Made by a program: the position numbers and the translations under genes. Below the pieces are notes generated by a model. The model was not told the origin of the DNA. It was given only the letters and a program-made list of their open reading frames with translations, and made no database searches. From positions 6,140,618 to 6,204,617 of the forward strand of contig CM057162.1 in NCBI GenBank assembly GCA_029962745.1: 64,000 nt of DNA. The letters are read 5' to 3'. The DNA comes from Echinometra lucunter (Eukaryota > Echinodermata > Echinoidea > Camarodonta > Echinometridae). Positions 9,780 to 21,925 of this stretch are shown in pieces. Each line of letters starts with the position of its first letter. Within the stretch, counting starts at the first letter, position 1.

Positions 9780-12150
9780 AGAAACAGAAGATTATGCACT
9801 ACAAATTATCAATTCAATAGCTTCAATACATGATAACAGATATTAAAAATCACAACCAAAATATGAAATTTATCACAAATTGATAGGTCTTGCACAACTT
9901 TGCAAACATAAAGGAGGGAAAAGCCATAAGGATATTTGGATCTAAGATTTAAGCATTACTTTAAAAGTATCTACAGAACTAGCATTGCAATCATGAATGG
10001 GTATCGTGAGACTTGAGAAATTTAAAGAGATAGAATCGCCTTATGGTATAATTATGACATTTGAAAATTAGAATGTAAAGGTGCACGATTAAATCGCCGG
10101 GGGGGGGGGGGGGGGGAATGGGGCACTGTAATTACAAGGTGAACACCATGATCGTACATGGACTTTCCAAATGGACCCTAAACAAGCAATTATCCTTCGA
10201 TCTCAGAATACCCTAAATAGGTATTTTGTCATGTTTTCCCCACCCTAAACAAATATTTTCAAATCAAATCTGAAAAGATACCCTTTTCAAGCATTCTGTT
10301 TGTTCAGCCCCATACGTTGCCATTTGGCATGTTGGTTGTCGTGGTTGTGATTCGGTTGTTTTGTATCTTGTATCACGTGGTACGTAAAGCCCCTTTCTCG
10401 GTTGGTCGTGGGACTGTTTGCGACCGTTGCAATGATGTGACCAAATGGTCGCAGATGATCGCACGACCAAGTGTGAAAGAGATTAACACGCAAAATAATA
10501 AAAACTGTCTTCGGAAGATTCAACCGCGGCGCGTTATTAGATTAGAAATAGAAAAAGAAAAGAAAAGAAAAGAATATATGGGATCCCGGAATGGAATTGG
10601 AATTCCCGATGAAGGATTAGAGGGAGATAATGCCTTAAATGTTTTATTTTCATGATTAGTAGAATATATAACCTTTACACGCACCCAGGCTGTTGTAAAA
10701 ATAGACCCTTTTCCCTGATTTTTGCAATTTTGATGGATTTCACACTACGCGCATACATCGCCAGTTCGTGAATAGCAACGCATTTGCTATTGTTGTTGTT
10801 GGTCGTGGGGAGTGTACAAGCATGGTGTCCGCCTTGTAATGGCAGTGCCCCCCCCCCCCCCCCTTTAAAACCTTCGTCACATTTGGAGGATTTGAACTCT
10901 AGGATACTCAAAACAGGCCTGCTGTATAAAATAGCAAAATCCTACTATCCTGACTACGATTACATTGATATCGTTAAACTAGTTTTGAAATGACAGAGAG
11001 TCAGTCTTAAAATGAAAAAATCCTCAAAAAGTTTGTTCGATCTTATCTCTGTCGTTATGGCAAAATCACTGCTGATTTATAATCATTAGAAAGCGTGTTT
11101 ATTCCTAGAACGATATCGTATTTGGACAGATTTCGTTATGCAGAGCAATGTGCTTTATTGACATCAAAGAGAAGGTGATTTTTGCCTGGATTACTGAGGT
11201 AATGTTCCCAGAAATTCATCCACCAAAATAAAGAATATGAGAATAAAATTCACACACTATAAAGACATATCAAGAAAGATTCGGTACAATTCAGTCATTA
11301 ACTTTCGGAAGCATTATTGTTTTAAAGGCATGGGGCAGTAATAAGGCAAAGTCAAAGCTGGAGTTTGTTATATGTTGCAGTGCGGTTTGGGGTATTAAAG
11401 TGCCGGGACCACATCCAAGTGGAAAAACACAGTTCCAAGAAACTACTGATGTCGACTAGGAAGGAGACGGCATTATATACCTTCTCAGCGTTACCAGATT
11501 ACCATGATTACGAATTGCGTTCTGCTCGACATCTTTCTACAAGCCAGACAAGCCAGACAATATACCAGAGAATTTTGCAACTTTTTATACCCTTGCCCCT
11601 TATGCTTTGATTTACTGCAAAATCAACGGATGAACAAGCTCAACAAATTGAGTATCAATTTACAGAAGAGTAAACACAGCTTTCAGTGATACTGTACATA
11701 GCGAAAAATTTGCCATGGCAAGAGAGATATAATCGAAGAGTTCCCAAACCATTTTTAAAGGAGTTTATTATGCGACTATCCTGACATTGTGGTCTTTCAG
11801 ATTTTTTTTTTCTTGTGAATGATATTTCTATGACTGCCGGTGCTATCAATCATGGTAGTTTAAAAGTAGTAGCCCACATTTTGCAAGTGGCACCCAATCT
11901 GCACAAAAGTTTTAATTTAGATTGCTTTAAGCCACAGAAAAACACTCATAAAGTTTTAGATCCCAGTACTTTAACGTTTAGAAGTGAGAGGGAAATATTC
12001 AACACAAATTTTATTTCATTTTATTCGTTTTGGAGAGGCTTCTTCCTGACCCTTTAAAAGTAAAAACATTCATTTTTCACTTATTCTTGGAATACTGTTG
12101 TAAATTTGATAACATGGTAGTTTTATATGAATATTTGTCATTCAAAATTT
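9780..12150. other. Upstream region of the NLR gene; no gene recognised
   Basis: I see no convincing coding frame, RNA gene or transposon signature here. Poly(G) lies at 10099-10117 and poly(C) at 10849-10863. The promoter and any 5' untranslated exons of the NLR gene should fall here or just before 12315, but I cannot identify a TATA box or initiator with confidence. Confidence 0.5.
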
Positions 12151-12314
12151 AAAAATTGGTTTATTTCTGTCCTAATTCTGAAACAATGTTGCAAAAATTT
12201 GGGCTGCTACCTTTAAAGACATCAACCTTGTTTATCTGTTACATGCAGTCCTTCTTGCCAATAACTTGCAATTTCACCGGGATCAGCTGCTGCAGAAGCA
12301 GAGCATCATACACT

Positions 12315-12406
12315 ATGTGTGGATTCTATCAACTCTACCTACCAACGACACTTCTTATGAGAGCTGGTGATATAGAAACCAATCCAGGACCAATCACACC
12401 CGAGAG
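12315..12406 (+). CDS. NLR exon 1: short leader ending in a 2A-like motif
   Basis: The exon encodes about 30 residues: a short hydrophobic leader (MCGFYQLYLPTTLLMRA) and GDIETNPGP, an exact match to the 2A consensus D-[VI]-E-x-N-P-G-P. Skipping would fall between Gly25 and Pro26. In 2A peptides the ribosome releases the upstream peptide at this point and restarts at the proline. For N-terminal 2A-like sequences of sea urchin NLRs a role as a signal that affects localisation has been reported. I chose the ATG at 12315 because it gives the compact leader seen in that group and has A at -3. An in-frame ATG at 12156 would add 53 residues. A possible upstream acceptor ends at about 12297. The donor is AG|gtatgt, phase 2. 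Confidence 0.8.
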
Positions 12407-12907
12407 GTATGTCTACATATTATTGTTGAAAGGATATAATTGTTTAAATCACGTTCTTTCTTCGTGTTCTTTTTTTTTCTCTCTATTTTTTGCTCTTTTT
12501 TTGGGGGGGGGGGGAGGATATATAATCCCTATAGAATATATACGTGTGGTTGGTACTTCTCACGTTTATGAATCAAGCATTATTTCAAACTTATGTTACA
12601 AGCATAACAAAATAATACTGAGCATTGATGAAATGCCTTTGAATAAAACAACATGATTGCACTCACAACAAGAGAATGTTTATTTCTGTCGAGTTGGTAC
12701 TGTTTAAGTTTATTTACATGAAAGTTATTTGAGTCTTCCTTGAGTATTGCAATTATCTTTGATCGGTCCATTTTCTTCAACATACAAGTTGAAAGATGGG
12801 TAAACGTGACAATAATCTAATACAATTTTACAATATATTTTCCTCTAAACAGATAAAGTCTATAAAGTCTAAATGCATGCATTTCATTACATTTTATTAT
12901 CATGCAG

Positions 12908-13173
12908 TCACATCCGTGAACGGGAGATTCTACAGCTTTCAAAGGAAATCAATCCTGCTTACTACAACTCTCTGGGAACATCTCTAGGAATAAAGACAGA
13001 ACAGCTCCATGGCAACCGTGATGCTTTCCTTGCTGTTCTGATGGAGTGGAATGCCCACCAGCAAGCCAAAGACATAAACAAAAGGGAACTTCTAGCCGAC
13101 AAATTACAGGGGATTGGCCTGGGGGACCTATCAGACAAACTACGAAGTGGAAGTTTCATTGAGACTCCTCCGT
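12908..13173 (+). CDS. NLR exon 2: Death domain
   Basis: The acceptor tattatcatgcag and donor CGT|gtaag bracket 266 nt that continue the frame from exon 1 (phase 2 in, phase 1 out). The roughly 89 residues begin EREILQLSKEINPAYYNSLG and include LGIKTEQL, FLAVLMEWN and LLADKLQGIGLGDLSDKL. This is the six-helix Death-fold pattern, with the conserved Trp in helix 5 and the 'L..G..dL...L' end. Such domains bind other Death domains in signalling complexes in the cytosol. DEATH-NACHT-LRR is the common sea urchin NLR layout. A distant DED or CARD assignment is less likely. Confidence 0.85.
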
Positions 13174-13425
13174 GTAAGATATTTCTAATAGGGATGGTGG
13201 TGGTAGTATATGGGCAGTATGTTTGTAATTAGCTATTGACGCTGAATAGACGTTTGTTTGTAGAATAGAAAAACTAAAACAAAAAAGAGTTCACGTATCA
13301 GGATAGAAAGTAACTTCTGGTTTTAAAATTCGATGATTTCCTGCAAACATTAAAGATTGAGTGGTAATGATTATCATGGCATTATCTTTCTGTATGGATG
13401 ACAGTTCGCATTTTTCATTTCCCAG

Positions 13426-15461
13426 ACGCACCTGCAGATCTGTCTGAGTCAACCGTAGAACCCCTGTCACCTGAGCTGATAGAGCGTTGCAGGAAAGACT
13501 TTATGCTAAAATACAATGCAACTCTCTGTCGGATAAGATCTGATCCTCTCAACCCCGACTCACTTGTCCAGCTTCAAGAAATATACACAAATCTTGTCTT
13601 GGAAGAAGAACATGGACACGGGAACCGAAATTTAGACTACAATGACCTCCTCGAAATTGAAGTTAATGGCGAGAGACCCCGAAGATTGCTAATTCAGGGA
13701 GAAGCTGGTGCTGGAAAAACAACTCTTTGTGCCAAGATTGCATGGGACTGGATAAATGGAACACATTACAAACAGTTTGCCTGGCTCCTCATTGTCCCTC
13801 TTAGAGAATCCGAAGACTACACTTTGGGTGAGATAGCAAAATCATACCTCCAAGAAGACAATCCAACTACGGCTGCTCAGCTTACACATTACATCCGTTC
13901 CAACCCTGACAATGTGCTCACAGTGTATGACGGCTTAGACGAGTTCAAAGGAAAACTTAGGAAGAAGAGGAGAAATGAGGCAAAGGGCGATTCCTTCACT
14001 CAAAAGCCAAGGAAACAGAGGCCCACTCGGCATGCAGGAACTGACACAAAAAAGGAATACTCTCGACCTGCAGGATCGCACACTCAAGAACCCAGTTTTC
14101 ACATCCACCCTGATGGTTTCAACAAGGAGTCAGTTGCACAGCAGACTCGTGGAAAAACCGAAACGCAAAGGCATGAACGTCAAGAGCTTGGTGGAGTCAC
14201 CCAACCTACAGGTAGTTTCACCCTGGATACTGGTGATGCTTTCAGTCAAAGGACAGATGACTGTACCGAACAAGCAGATGACTCTGAAGCTTCCAAGCAG
14301 CCTAAGGGTTATTCAGAGGGACAGAGTATTCACTCTCATCAGCAAGTTGGTTTCAGTGAAGTTCTAGGACCCTCCACTGCTCACGCTGGTCTTCACACTA
14401 AGAATCCATTTCATTACACTCTACATCATGACCCTAAATGTGAGAAATGCGAACTTGTCATTGAGGACATAATTAGTTGTAATCAGCTAAACACATCTGT
14501 TGTCCTGATCACGACTCGACCATGGAAAGCAAGGGAAATCAGAGAGGACACTGATATCCGGAAGGAATATGCCTTCATTAGGGTAGATGGCTTCACTGAA
14601 GAAAATATGTCAGCTTACGTTCACAAATACTTTGCGAAAGATGAATCCAGAGCAAATGAGCTAATCGAGTTCATAAAAGACAATGATGTTGTTTCTGAGA
14701 ACATGGCCCGCTATCCTATCTTTGTTGCCATGTTGTGTTTGATGTGGAAAGAAATCAAAGTGGAAAAGAAAGAGACAATCAAATCTCTTCAAACGTATTC
14801 TCAGTTCTTTGGAGAGATGTTCATGTTCCTGAAAGAGCATTACGTCCAAAAGATCACCGAAGACTTAAGTTCTTCTTCATTGGATAGGCTCATAAACGAG
14901 ACATCAGTACTCTTGAAACCGATCGCGGAGCTCGCCTTCACTGGACTCCTGGAGAACACACTCATATTCGAAGAAGAGCATTTCCATGACTGCCAGGATT
15001 CAAAGACAGCTGCTTGCAGGGTCGGAGTTTTATCTCAGGAGAACAGAATTGCACCAATGGTAGGCAGAGAGGAACGAAAACCTCATGCTCAATCAACAGT
15101 ATTTTTCCCACACAAACTGTTTCAGGAGTATATGGCCGGTGTTCATCTTGCTTCCCTGCATGACTCAGATCACATTGGGTATACCAAGTTGATGAAAGAA
15201 GTAGTTCTTCCTAGAAAGGAAGACTTCAGGTATCTCCTGTACTTCACTGCCTCACAAAACAAGACTGTGGGCATTAGTGTTATGTCGCACATGGTACAGG
15301 GATTCAAAGAAAGAACCAAATTTCTTGTTGATGTAGCTTTGGAGTGTAATGACCCGGATGCAGTGGCTGTCGTACAACACAATACTATGCCCAAGCTGAA
15401 GACTTTGAGAATTGATACGTCACACACTATTGCTGGTTACGCCTCCGTTGGAATTGACGTG
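13426..15461 (+). CDS. NLR exon 3: NACHT nucleoside-triphosphatase domain
   Basis: This large exon of 2,036 nt (phase 1 in, phase 0 out) follows the acceptor tttcatttcccag and ends GACGTG|gtgagt. It encodes the NACHT module that binds ATP/GTP and drives receptor oligomerisation. Visible are Walker A GEAGAGKTT (protein residues about 211-219), Walker B VLTVYDGLDEF (about 283-293) and the sensor-1 motif LITTRPWK (about 481-487). The winged-helix region follows with FFPHKLFQEYMAGVHLA, the family's 'H..fqEf.aA..l' signature. Between Walker B and sensor 1 lies a hydrophilic insert of about 160 residues rich in Lys, Arg, Gln, Thr and Ser (13953-14432), much longer than the usual short loop. No stop or frameshift is seen, and the key residues are present. 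Confidence 0.95.
13953..14432 (+). other. Low-complexity hydrophilic insert inside the NACHT domain
   Basis: About 160 codons directly after the Walker B acidic residues encode a charged, Thr/Ser/Gln/His-rich segment (for example KLRKKRRNEAKG, then TQPTGSFTLDTGD). Loosely repeated short patterns such as 'F-x-x-x-x-G' occur along it. No domain is recognised. It keeps the frame and is bounded by well-conserved NACHT blocks, so it is probably an unstructured loop and not an unspliced intron. I see no good donor/acceptor pair that would remove it in frame. Confidence 0.6.
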
Positions 15462-15716
15462 GTGAGTGACGTTTAAATACATGTATATCTTTTTGTATTG
15501 CGGAAGTTTCACAATTCTTCAGTAAACGTGGTATTTGGAATCAGGAAAATGCATGTTTTTAACAGTTAAGAAAAGGGGATATTAACGTGTTAATGCAAAA
15601 CAAAGAAACTCATACTACCCACCGTGTACCCCATTTAATCATGTCAAATTGTTATTTTTTTGGTATCTTTTTCCCCTCTGCTTATTGTTTATGTGTGTTT
15701 TATGCTTGCTCTTCAG

Positions 15717-15872
15717 GTTGACCTTCACATTTCTAGATCGTGTGGCAAGACTGTGTCAGGTGATGTTGAACGAATTATCTGCTCATCACCATCTCTCAAT
15801 GCACTTACAATCCCATCAGAGATGCACGATGATTTTCATGCCTTTCTTGCCAAGGAGAGCCCAAACATCAAG
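15717..15872 (+). CDS. NLR exon 4: first, diverged leucine-rich exon
   Basis: The acceptor ttgctcttcag and donor ATCAAG|gtattt enclose 156 nt, phase 0 to phase 0. It encodes 52 residues beginning VDLHISRSCGKTVSG and containing LNALTIPSEMHDDFHAFL, ending SPNIK. The ending parallels the ASHIK end of the later repeats, and the LxxLxI spacing fits a leucine-rich unit. It is ten codons shorter than those repeats and clearly older than the tandem array. Confidence 0.8.
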
Positions 15873-16229
15873 GTATTTTTTTTTTAAGTAGATATAAGAA
15901 GGAAATAAATGTCCATGAATTTGGTATCTACGCAAAGCATATGTCATTCATAAGTTGTTTATTCGCATGGGCAAATCACAAAAATCTTATGGATCCTGGA
16001 TATCCTCAACTGAAATGTCAATATGTCAATAAATGACCTCCTCAGTCGGTCAGCAAAACGAGTCGCGAAGCTTGTCCACTATTTGTGACGTCACGAGGGG
16101 GGGGGGGTGAACGTATATTTACGCACCCGGATGTTCCATACAAAAATGTGCAGAGAGATAGAGAGATTCCTGCTTTTTTTTTCCAAAGGCTGAAAAGTCA
16201 AATAATTCAGAACTCTGTGATCAATTTTT

Positions 16230-16610
16230 TTGTTTTTTAATGAATTAATATCATTTAGGTCACATTCATATGCACATAACTTACGAAGTACACAGGATAA
16301 GCTGCTTCTAAAGTTACCTCACTTGAGAACAAAAGTAACTCTTGGGGATCGTGCTTTCAGTTGCGCTGCTCCAAAGCTTTGGAACAAATTACCACTGGAA
16401 ATACGAAAAGCACCAACTGTTACCATCTTCAAACATTTATTGAAGACCCATCTTTTTTCAGAAGTTTTTGGTTAATTGTATTATATGCATAATTGTTTAA
16501 TTTGTTTGAGCAGTAGCATTGTTGGGAGCTCTGTTACACTACAGCGCAGTAGAGTATATTTACATAGTGACTGCGCTATATAAATGGTCTAATTAAATTA
16601 AAGTACAAAA
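16230..16610 (+). mobile_element. 3' end of a LINE (L2/CR1-like), plus strand, in an NLR intron
   Basis: The reading SHSYAHNLRSTQDKLL, then LGDRAFSCAAPKLWNKLPLEIR and FKHLLKTHLF, is the conserved C-terminal tail of many CR1/L2/Rex-type reverse transcriptase proteins. It ends in a stop at 16473-16475. The following 'actgcgctatataaatggtc' and the A/T-rich end are typical 3' termini of such LINEs. The copy is strongly 5' truncated. Confidence 0.85.
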
Positions 16611-16614
16611 TATA

Positions 16615-18240
16615 CATATACATATATATATGTATTTACAATATAATCTCTGAAAATGGCAAATTAAGGCAAGATAAGGAAATAGGCACAAACTTGAATA
16701 TCATTTCAGCGACTGAAGTTGCTTTGCATGAGCATAATGCAAAGTATCAAATGAGCACAAAAAGTAAACAGAATGCACGTCCATAGTGATAAATAACAAA
16801 ACATATTGCACCATACTCAAATGGATCAGATGCATCAATCTTTAAATCAGTATATGAGAAAGCATCTTTGTGGTGAAGCTTCTGACGACAAGGACCAGAA
16901 AATGCCTGAATCATCACAGTTGAATTGCCAGCCCAGTAGGATCGAAGCTTTAATTTCTCTGCTTTCCTCTACAAAGTGGTTGGAACACAAACTTGAATAC
17001 TGGCTGGGTGTAAAACAATCTCTTCTCATGTTCGCTGGGAATTCCTTCAGAAGAATGATGTCCTCTTGGAAATCTAGCATTGGAAAGAAAAAAAAAATCA
17101 TGTTGATAGGTCATAGCCTACCTCGTAATTCGTAACAGTAAATACCGTAGGTCAAACTAATTTCTAATCTAAGAATTACAATAAATTTCCTGAAAAAAAT
17201 ATAGTATAAGTAAAACTTATCCAACTGTCATGTAAATAATCTCTTTGACAAAAAAGTATTCCCAAAAATTTGGAAATTCAAACAAAAATGAAAAAAGAGA
17301 AGTAACTGTAACTTAACTTCTTAAGACATCTAAAAAGTTACACGGTGTAGACTACACCACCATGTCTTGACTAGATCCAATTTCATTATTAATAATTGTT
17401 AGACAAAAGCACAAGTTGCAAATACCAAATTAAAAAAAGCTTAGTATGATTTAACAACAAGCTTTACGTTAATCTAGGCTTTCTAGGTAGGATTTTGAAC
17501 ATACACTACTGTTGTCCCATTAAAATAAAACATCAAAACGAACAGATGGGACTACGACTACAAATACGGGCTACCCAGAACACCGTCATTGACAGTCTCT
17601 TTACACCCGAATAATATTTCAAGACTGCATTAAATAAAATCCAATAACCTGTAGAAGCCTTCCTGCATCCATTCTCTTAACGACTGGTAGAGTTATATGC
17701 CGTAAAAACAACACAGAGCTAAGAAAGCAGTAAAAAAATGCAAGAAATTCTAGCCGGTCGAAAATACAGTGAGCGGACATAAACAGAGGACTAACCAAGA
17801 TGGCGGATATCACGTGATCCCGTACGAACGCTGGCTATGTTTTCGAGTCCGCATGAGCTTTCTACGTCTTCTATTTCTATGGTGTGTATATTATGTGTAC
17901 CAAGGTGTGTACGTACTGGCGTTTGCATGTATGCCAGCGCAATATCCATCAATCCACCGCCGGATGTAGGTGGCTAGTCTTCCAGTCGAGAATCCATGCA
18001 CTCTCTGCATGAACGTTTAAGGCAGGAGCCGCATCACTTGCGGATGAATAGCGTTCAACTACGACGTTGTCAGCTGCTGGAAATCTCTATATTAAATTTG
18101 ATATTTTGCTGTTTTTATAGGCGTACTGCATCCTTTTGAGGCATTCACACATATGAATGATAAGTATGATCATATAATAGTTCTAGGAATTACCGATTCA
18201 CATAATTGGTCCTGCACACCAACGAAACCTCTGGCATTTA
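16615..18240. other. Intron sequence without recognised features
   Basis: AT-rich intron DNA. A segment near 17796 contains 'ccaagatggcggat', which resembles a YY1-type promoter motif, but there is no other support for a gene start. The reading frames present are short and have no recognisable motif. Confidence 0.4.
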
Positions 18241-18244
18241 CTAT

Positions 18245-18513
18245 CACTATGAACATGACGGACAAAGAAAGCGGACAAAATAAACAACCCTTCATTCTAC
18301 CCTTCACAATGGTTCTGGTAGTCAAAAGAACATCCCTTCACAGCTATTGTCTAAAATACGTGGAACAGGTTTCACATGCATATTCACCTGGAACTACATG
18401 ATTAAACATAATAGGTGTGAAGGGATGTTCTTTTGACCAGCAGAACCATTGTGAGGGGTAGAATGAGAGGTTGTTTATTTTGTCCGTTTTCTTTGTCCGC
18501 CATGTTCATAGTG
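18245..18513. repeat. Perfect-length hairpin: two 103-bp inverted arms around a 63-bp loop
   Basis: The left arm 18245-18347 and right arm 18411-18513 are reverse complements at about 93-94% of positions with no length difference. Shared blocks include 'ggatgttcttttga' and 'ttgtttattttgtccg'. The structure would make a long RNA hairpin if transcribed. It may be a small foldback element; no clear target duplication was found. Confidence 0.9.
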
Positions 18514-18514
18514 T

Positions 18515-21490
18515 ATTCGTACGTGCAGGTTCAATAAAATGGTGATTGAACCTCGTTTTTCGAGACAGAAAACTCGCCTTACAACCCTACAAAAAGGAAA
18601 TTGTGAGGATATAAAAAAGAAATCAGCTACTGGACTACTGGAAAATCTTCCACTTTATCCCTTTTACGAATTTACAATGGCAATCTAAGCTCTGACAAGA
18701 ATGCACTTTTACATATAAGCACATCATTGCCACTTCCTTCCACCAGTGCATGCAATCCCCCTCGTGACCTCACGACCAAGCACCTAGGTTTCTGCATGCG
18801 ACCCGGCGTTTCTGACTTCGAGATTTTGGTGAAGTTTAGTCGCTTAAATTCACCATTCTGAACTTTTTCTGTGGTTGAACGTCACTCGTTGTTATTTTGG
18901 GGGTTGAAAGCTTTCCATTTATGTAATTATCTCAATATTTGTGATCGTTTTCTTATATCAACTTTAAAGAAAAGGTCAAATATGTTTTCTCGGGTTTGAA
19001 ATAATGTTCTTTTATCTCTTAAAATAGTAGAGGCGACTCGCATTCTGCTTTATATGCAGACTTGGAAAAAAGTAATACGTCCACTACTGGATACTCCAAA
19101 TTTGTGTTCATCTTTTCCAACATAGACACATTCATTCTTTTCATGACATCAGTCAATTTATGATTTTTATTTGTATTATCATTTTTTTGAGGGGGGGGGG
19201 GTGAAGTAGAAGGGGAATCATGAATGATAAATCCTAAGCAGTTTAAGAACACGATAGGCATTCACTTTATTTCATCTGATATGCAGCCTGCATCTAATGA
19301 CTGTATTTCCTCATATTAAAGGGCATGCCAGATTCATGTTACTTGTACCGCCTGTGTAGCGGACTGAAAGGATTTAAAGGAAATTAAAACCCTTAAGCCA
19401 AGTATTTTTAAAATCAGTGCAAGGAGAGAACAAAACAGAACAGTGAACATTTGAACGAAATCAAACACAGCATAAGAACCTTATGAAATGTGCTAATCTT
19501 TTACTCTACTATAATAGCCAGTGCCATGAATGCTGATATTATTAGGCTTACTTGTTAGATGTGATGAAATTACTTTGTTTCCTGTAATTTCGATGTGTTT
19601 AAATTGTACAAAAATCCGTAATTCGGCTTTCGAGCTGCAATTGATTGTTATTCAATAAACTATTCAAATCAAAACAAAGAAATCAAATCTTATTGATTTA
19701 AACGCAGAATTTCAGATAGCTTTAAAAAAATGTATCTTCGACAGTTGGCTTTGATCGTTATCGCCATGGGCGTCAATCCATGGAGGACAGGGGTAAAAGT
19801 CCTCCAAATATTTTGGGTTCGGGGGACACAATAGGGCATTCCCCCCCCCCCAAAAAAAAAAAAAAAAAAAAAAATAAATAAATGAAAAATAAAAATTGAA
19901 GTCTCGTATTTTGTAAAATAGGCTCTATGTGGCACAACTTCTGATAAAGCACACAAAATGTGTTCTAAATCTTGATTTCTATTATCGAAAACTGGCATCA
20001 TTATAGATCATCCATTAACCTTTCGCGCAGATCTTGGCTTTGTAACTCTGCTTTACGATATGAAAAGGTAAGCCTCAGTGCTGAAGGCATATACCGTCCA
20101 TCAACATAAAGAGAAGTTGAAAAAAACATTTTTTCAACAATGAAACAACACAGCATAGAAAAATAAACACAGCACAGAAGAATAAATACAAAACAAAATA
20201 AAGAAAATGAAAAATGATTTTTTAACAGACATAAATAAAGTGAGTAATTGATATCAACACATTGTGGATTGATTGGATCTAATCATTTCGTTGATGATAT
20301 AGATTCTTTTTTTTTTTTTTTTAGTTTCTTTGTTTTGTTTAGTTTGGATTATCCTGTGATGATTTAAAGGCATGCAATGCAGGACCGACTGTTTCTATGA
20401 TTCACACTAAAGTTGTTCCACCCAGTGATTCCATGAATTCAACTGTACGACTTGCAGCATTGTTGATTAAGTGAACTATGTATCCGGAATCTTGTTTCAA
20501 ACGATATATTAACAAAAAAATCAGATGCGAGATCGTTCAGGCATTTAGGTACTGAAGTCAATTTATCATGTCGATTTTTACTCCGTTGAACGAGTGGTAA
20601 TGTATTTAAAATGTATTTAAAACTATAAGAACTAAACACAACAAAAAAAGTAACTTCACCCCTAAACAAAATGCTGTAACTTTTCAACGAAGAGGTTTTG
20701 AGCAAAATGAATTGGCATGAATGTTCCTACACTAATTTACCAACTTCTGTGAGAAAATGAGATTGATCCGTCAAGTCATGCGTGAGTGAGCAGGCACTAA
20801 AGGAAAAATGTCACTTTTTAAAATTCACAAGCATCATATCATGACTTTAAGTCAAAGATATCGGAACACATTTCAAGTTTTCAGCGTTTGAAGGCATGCA
20901 CCATGAATTTCATGTGCTTCCCAACATACCAAATGACCTGAGGGCCAAATTTCACGCTTTGAGTGAGCACAAGGTGAAAATTGCAAAAACTGCAGTTTTG
21001 ACATCTGTCGCGCAGTAAATTTGATCTAATGCAAAGCAATTCGTGTTTTGGACTGGTGTTTGCAACTTTTGCAATTGATACCTATTAATTCACGGTTGAA
21101 TGAACACGTAATAAAAACAAAATATCACCGTATTAAAATTTTCAAGTAATTATTGCTTTATTTTTGTGCACTAAAAATCATATTGATAACATTTTTAGCA
21201 TGTTTATATGACCGGTGTACATGTATCAATGATCCCGTGGCATTTTCATGGAAAGTTCACGCTTCAGTGAGCACGTGGGACTGGAAAAGTTCATTTTTCA
21301 CTTATGGACCAAAACTCAATTGCTTAATTTTGGGTAACCATCATAAGTCTTTATGGGGAGTTCATCTGATTTGATTTTCATCGAAATCCCGATCTCTTAC
21401 GCTTCAGTCAGCAAAAGAGACGAGAAAATCATGAAAATGAGAAGAAAATTTAGCACTTTGTCCCTGCTCCGTGCTACACCGGATACTTAA
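18515..21490. other. Intron sequence; short hydrophobic frames only
   Basis: No exon or transposon ORF is recognised. A poly(C)/poly(A) block lies at 19840-19874. Around 20770-21420 the phrase 'cacgcttcagtgagcac' and close variants appear several times ('ttcacgctttgagtgagcac' near 20949, 'ttcacgcttcagtgagcac' near 21257, 'tacgcttcagtcagca' near 21399), suggesting decayed short repeats. Confidence 0.45.
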
Positions 21491-21495
21491 TTTGG

Positions 21496-21775
21496 CGTAA
21501 GATCCTGTTTGTTAGTGACCTCAGGAAGATATATGCCAACTTTCATGAAAAAACTCACATTAGAATGAACAATAATCATTAATGAATATAGGCCACATTT
21601 CACGTTTTGATTCCTCCCCCATTGACAATAATATTATGTACAGTGAGGGAGCAGAGTTTTAACAAAAGTGAAATTTGGCCTATTTTTATTGATGATTATT
21701 GTTCATTCTACAGTGAGTTTTTTCATGAAAGTTGGGACATATCATCCTGAAGTCACTAGCTAAGAGGATCTTATG
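21496..21775. repeat. Inverted repeat with 108-bp arms next to the LRR array
   Basis: The arms 21496-21603 and 21668-21775 are equal in length and complementary at most positions ('gttttttcatgaaagtt', 'gattattgttcattct'). The right arm ends exactly where the repeated LRR-intron sequence 'tctaacttgaaact' begins, so the hairpin sits at the edge of the duplicated region. Confidence 0.88.
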
Positions 21776-21925
21776 TCTAACTTGAAACTTTTTTTCACTC
21801 TACCCGTTCATTGTTAGTTATATGCATGATCAGGGGATGGTATTTGTTAGCGTGGATGAGTAGATTCTTTCAGTCCTCGATGTATTACCGTGTTGATATG
21901 TTTCTATGAATTGATTTCTTTGTAG

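Noticed and set aside
12156..12314. Longer N-terminus from an in-frame upstream ATG
   Set aside because: The extra 53 residues have no recognisable feature, and a possible acceptor near 12297 suggests this part is intron or untranslated. It remains possible.
17796..17830. Promoter-like 'aagatggcggat' motif inside the NLR intron
   Set aside because: A single short motif without a following gene; not enough to call an internal promoter.
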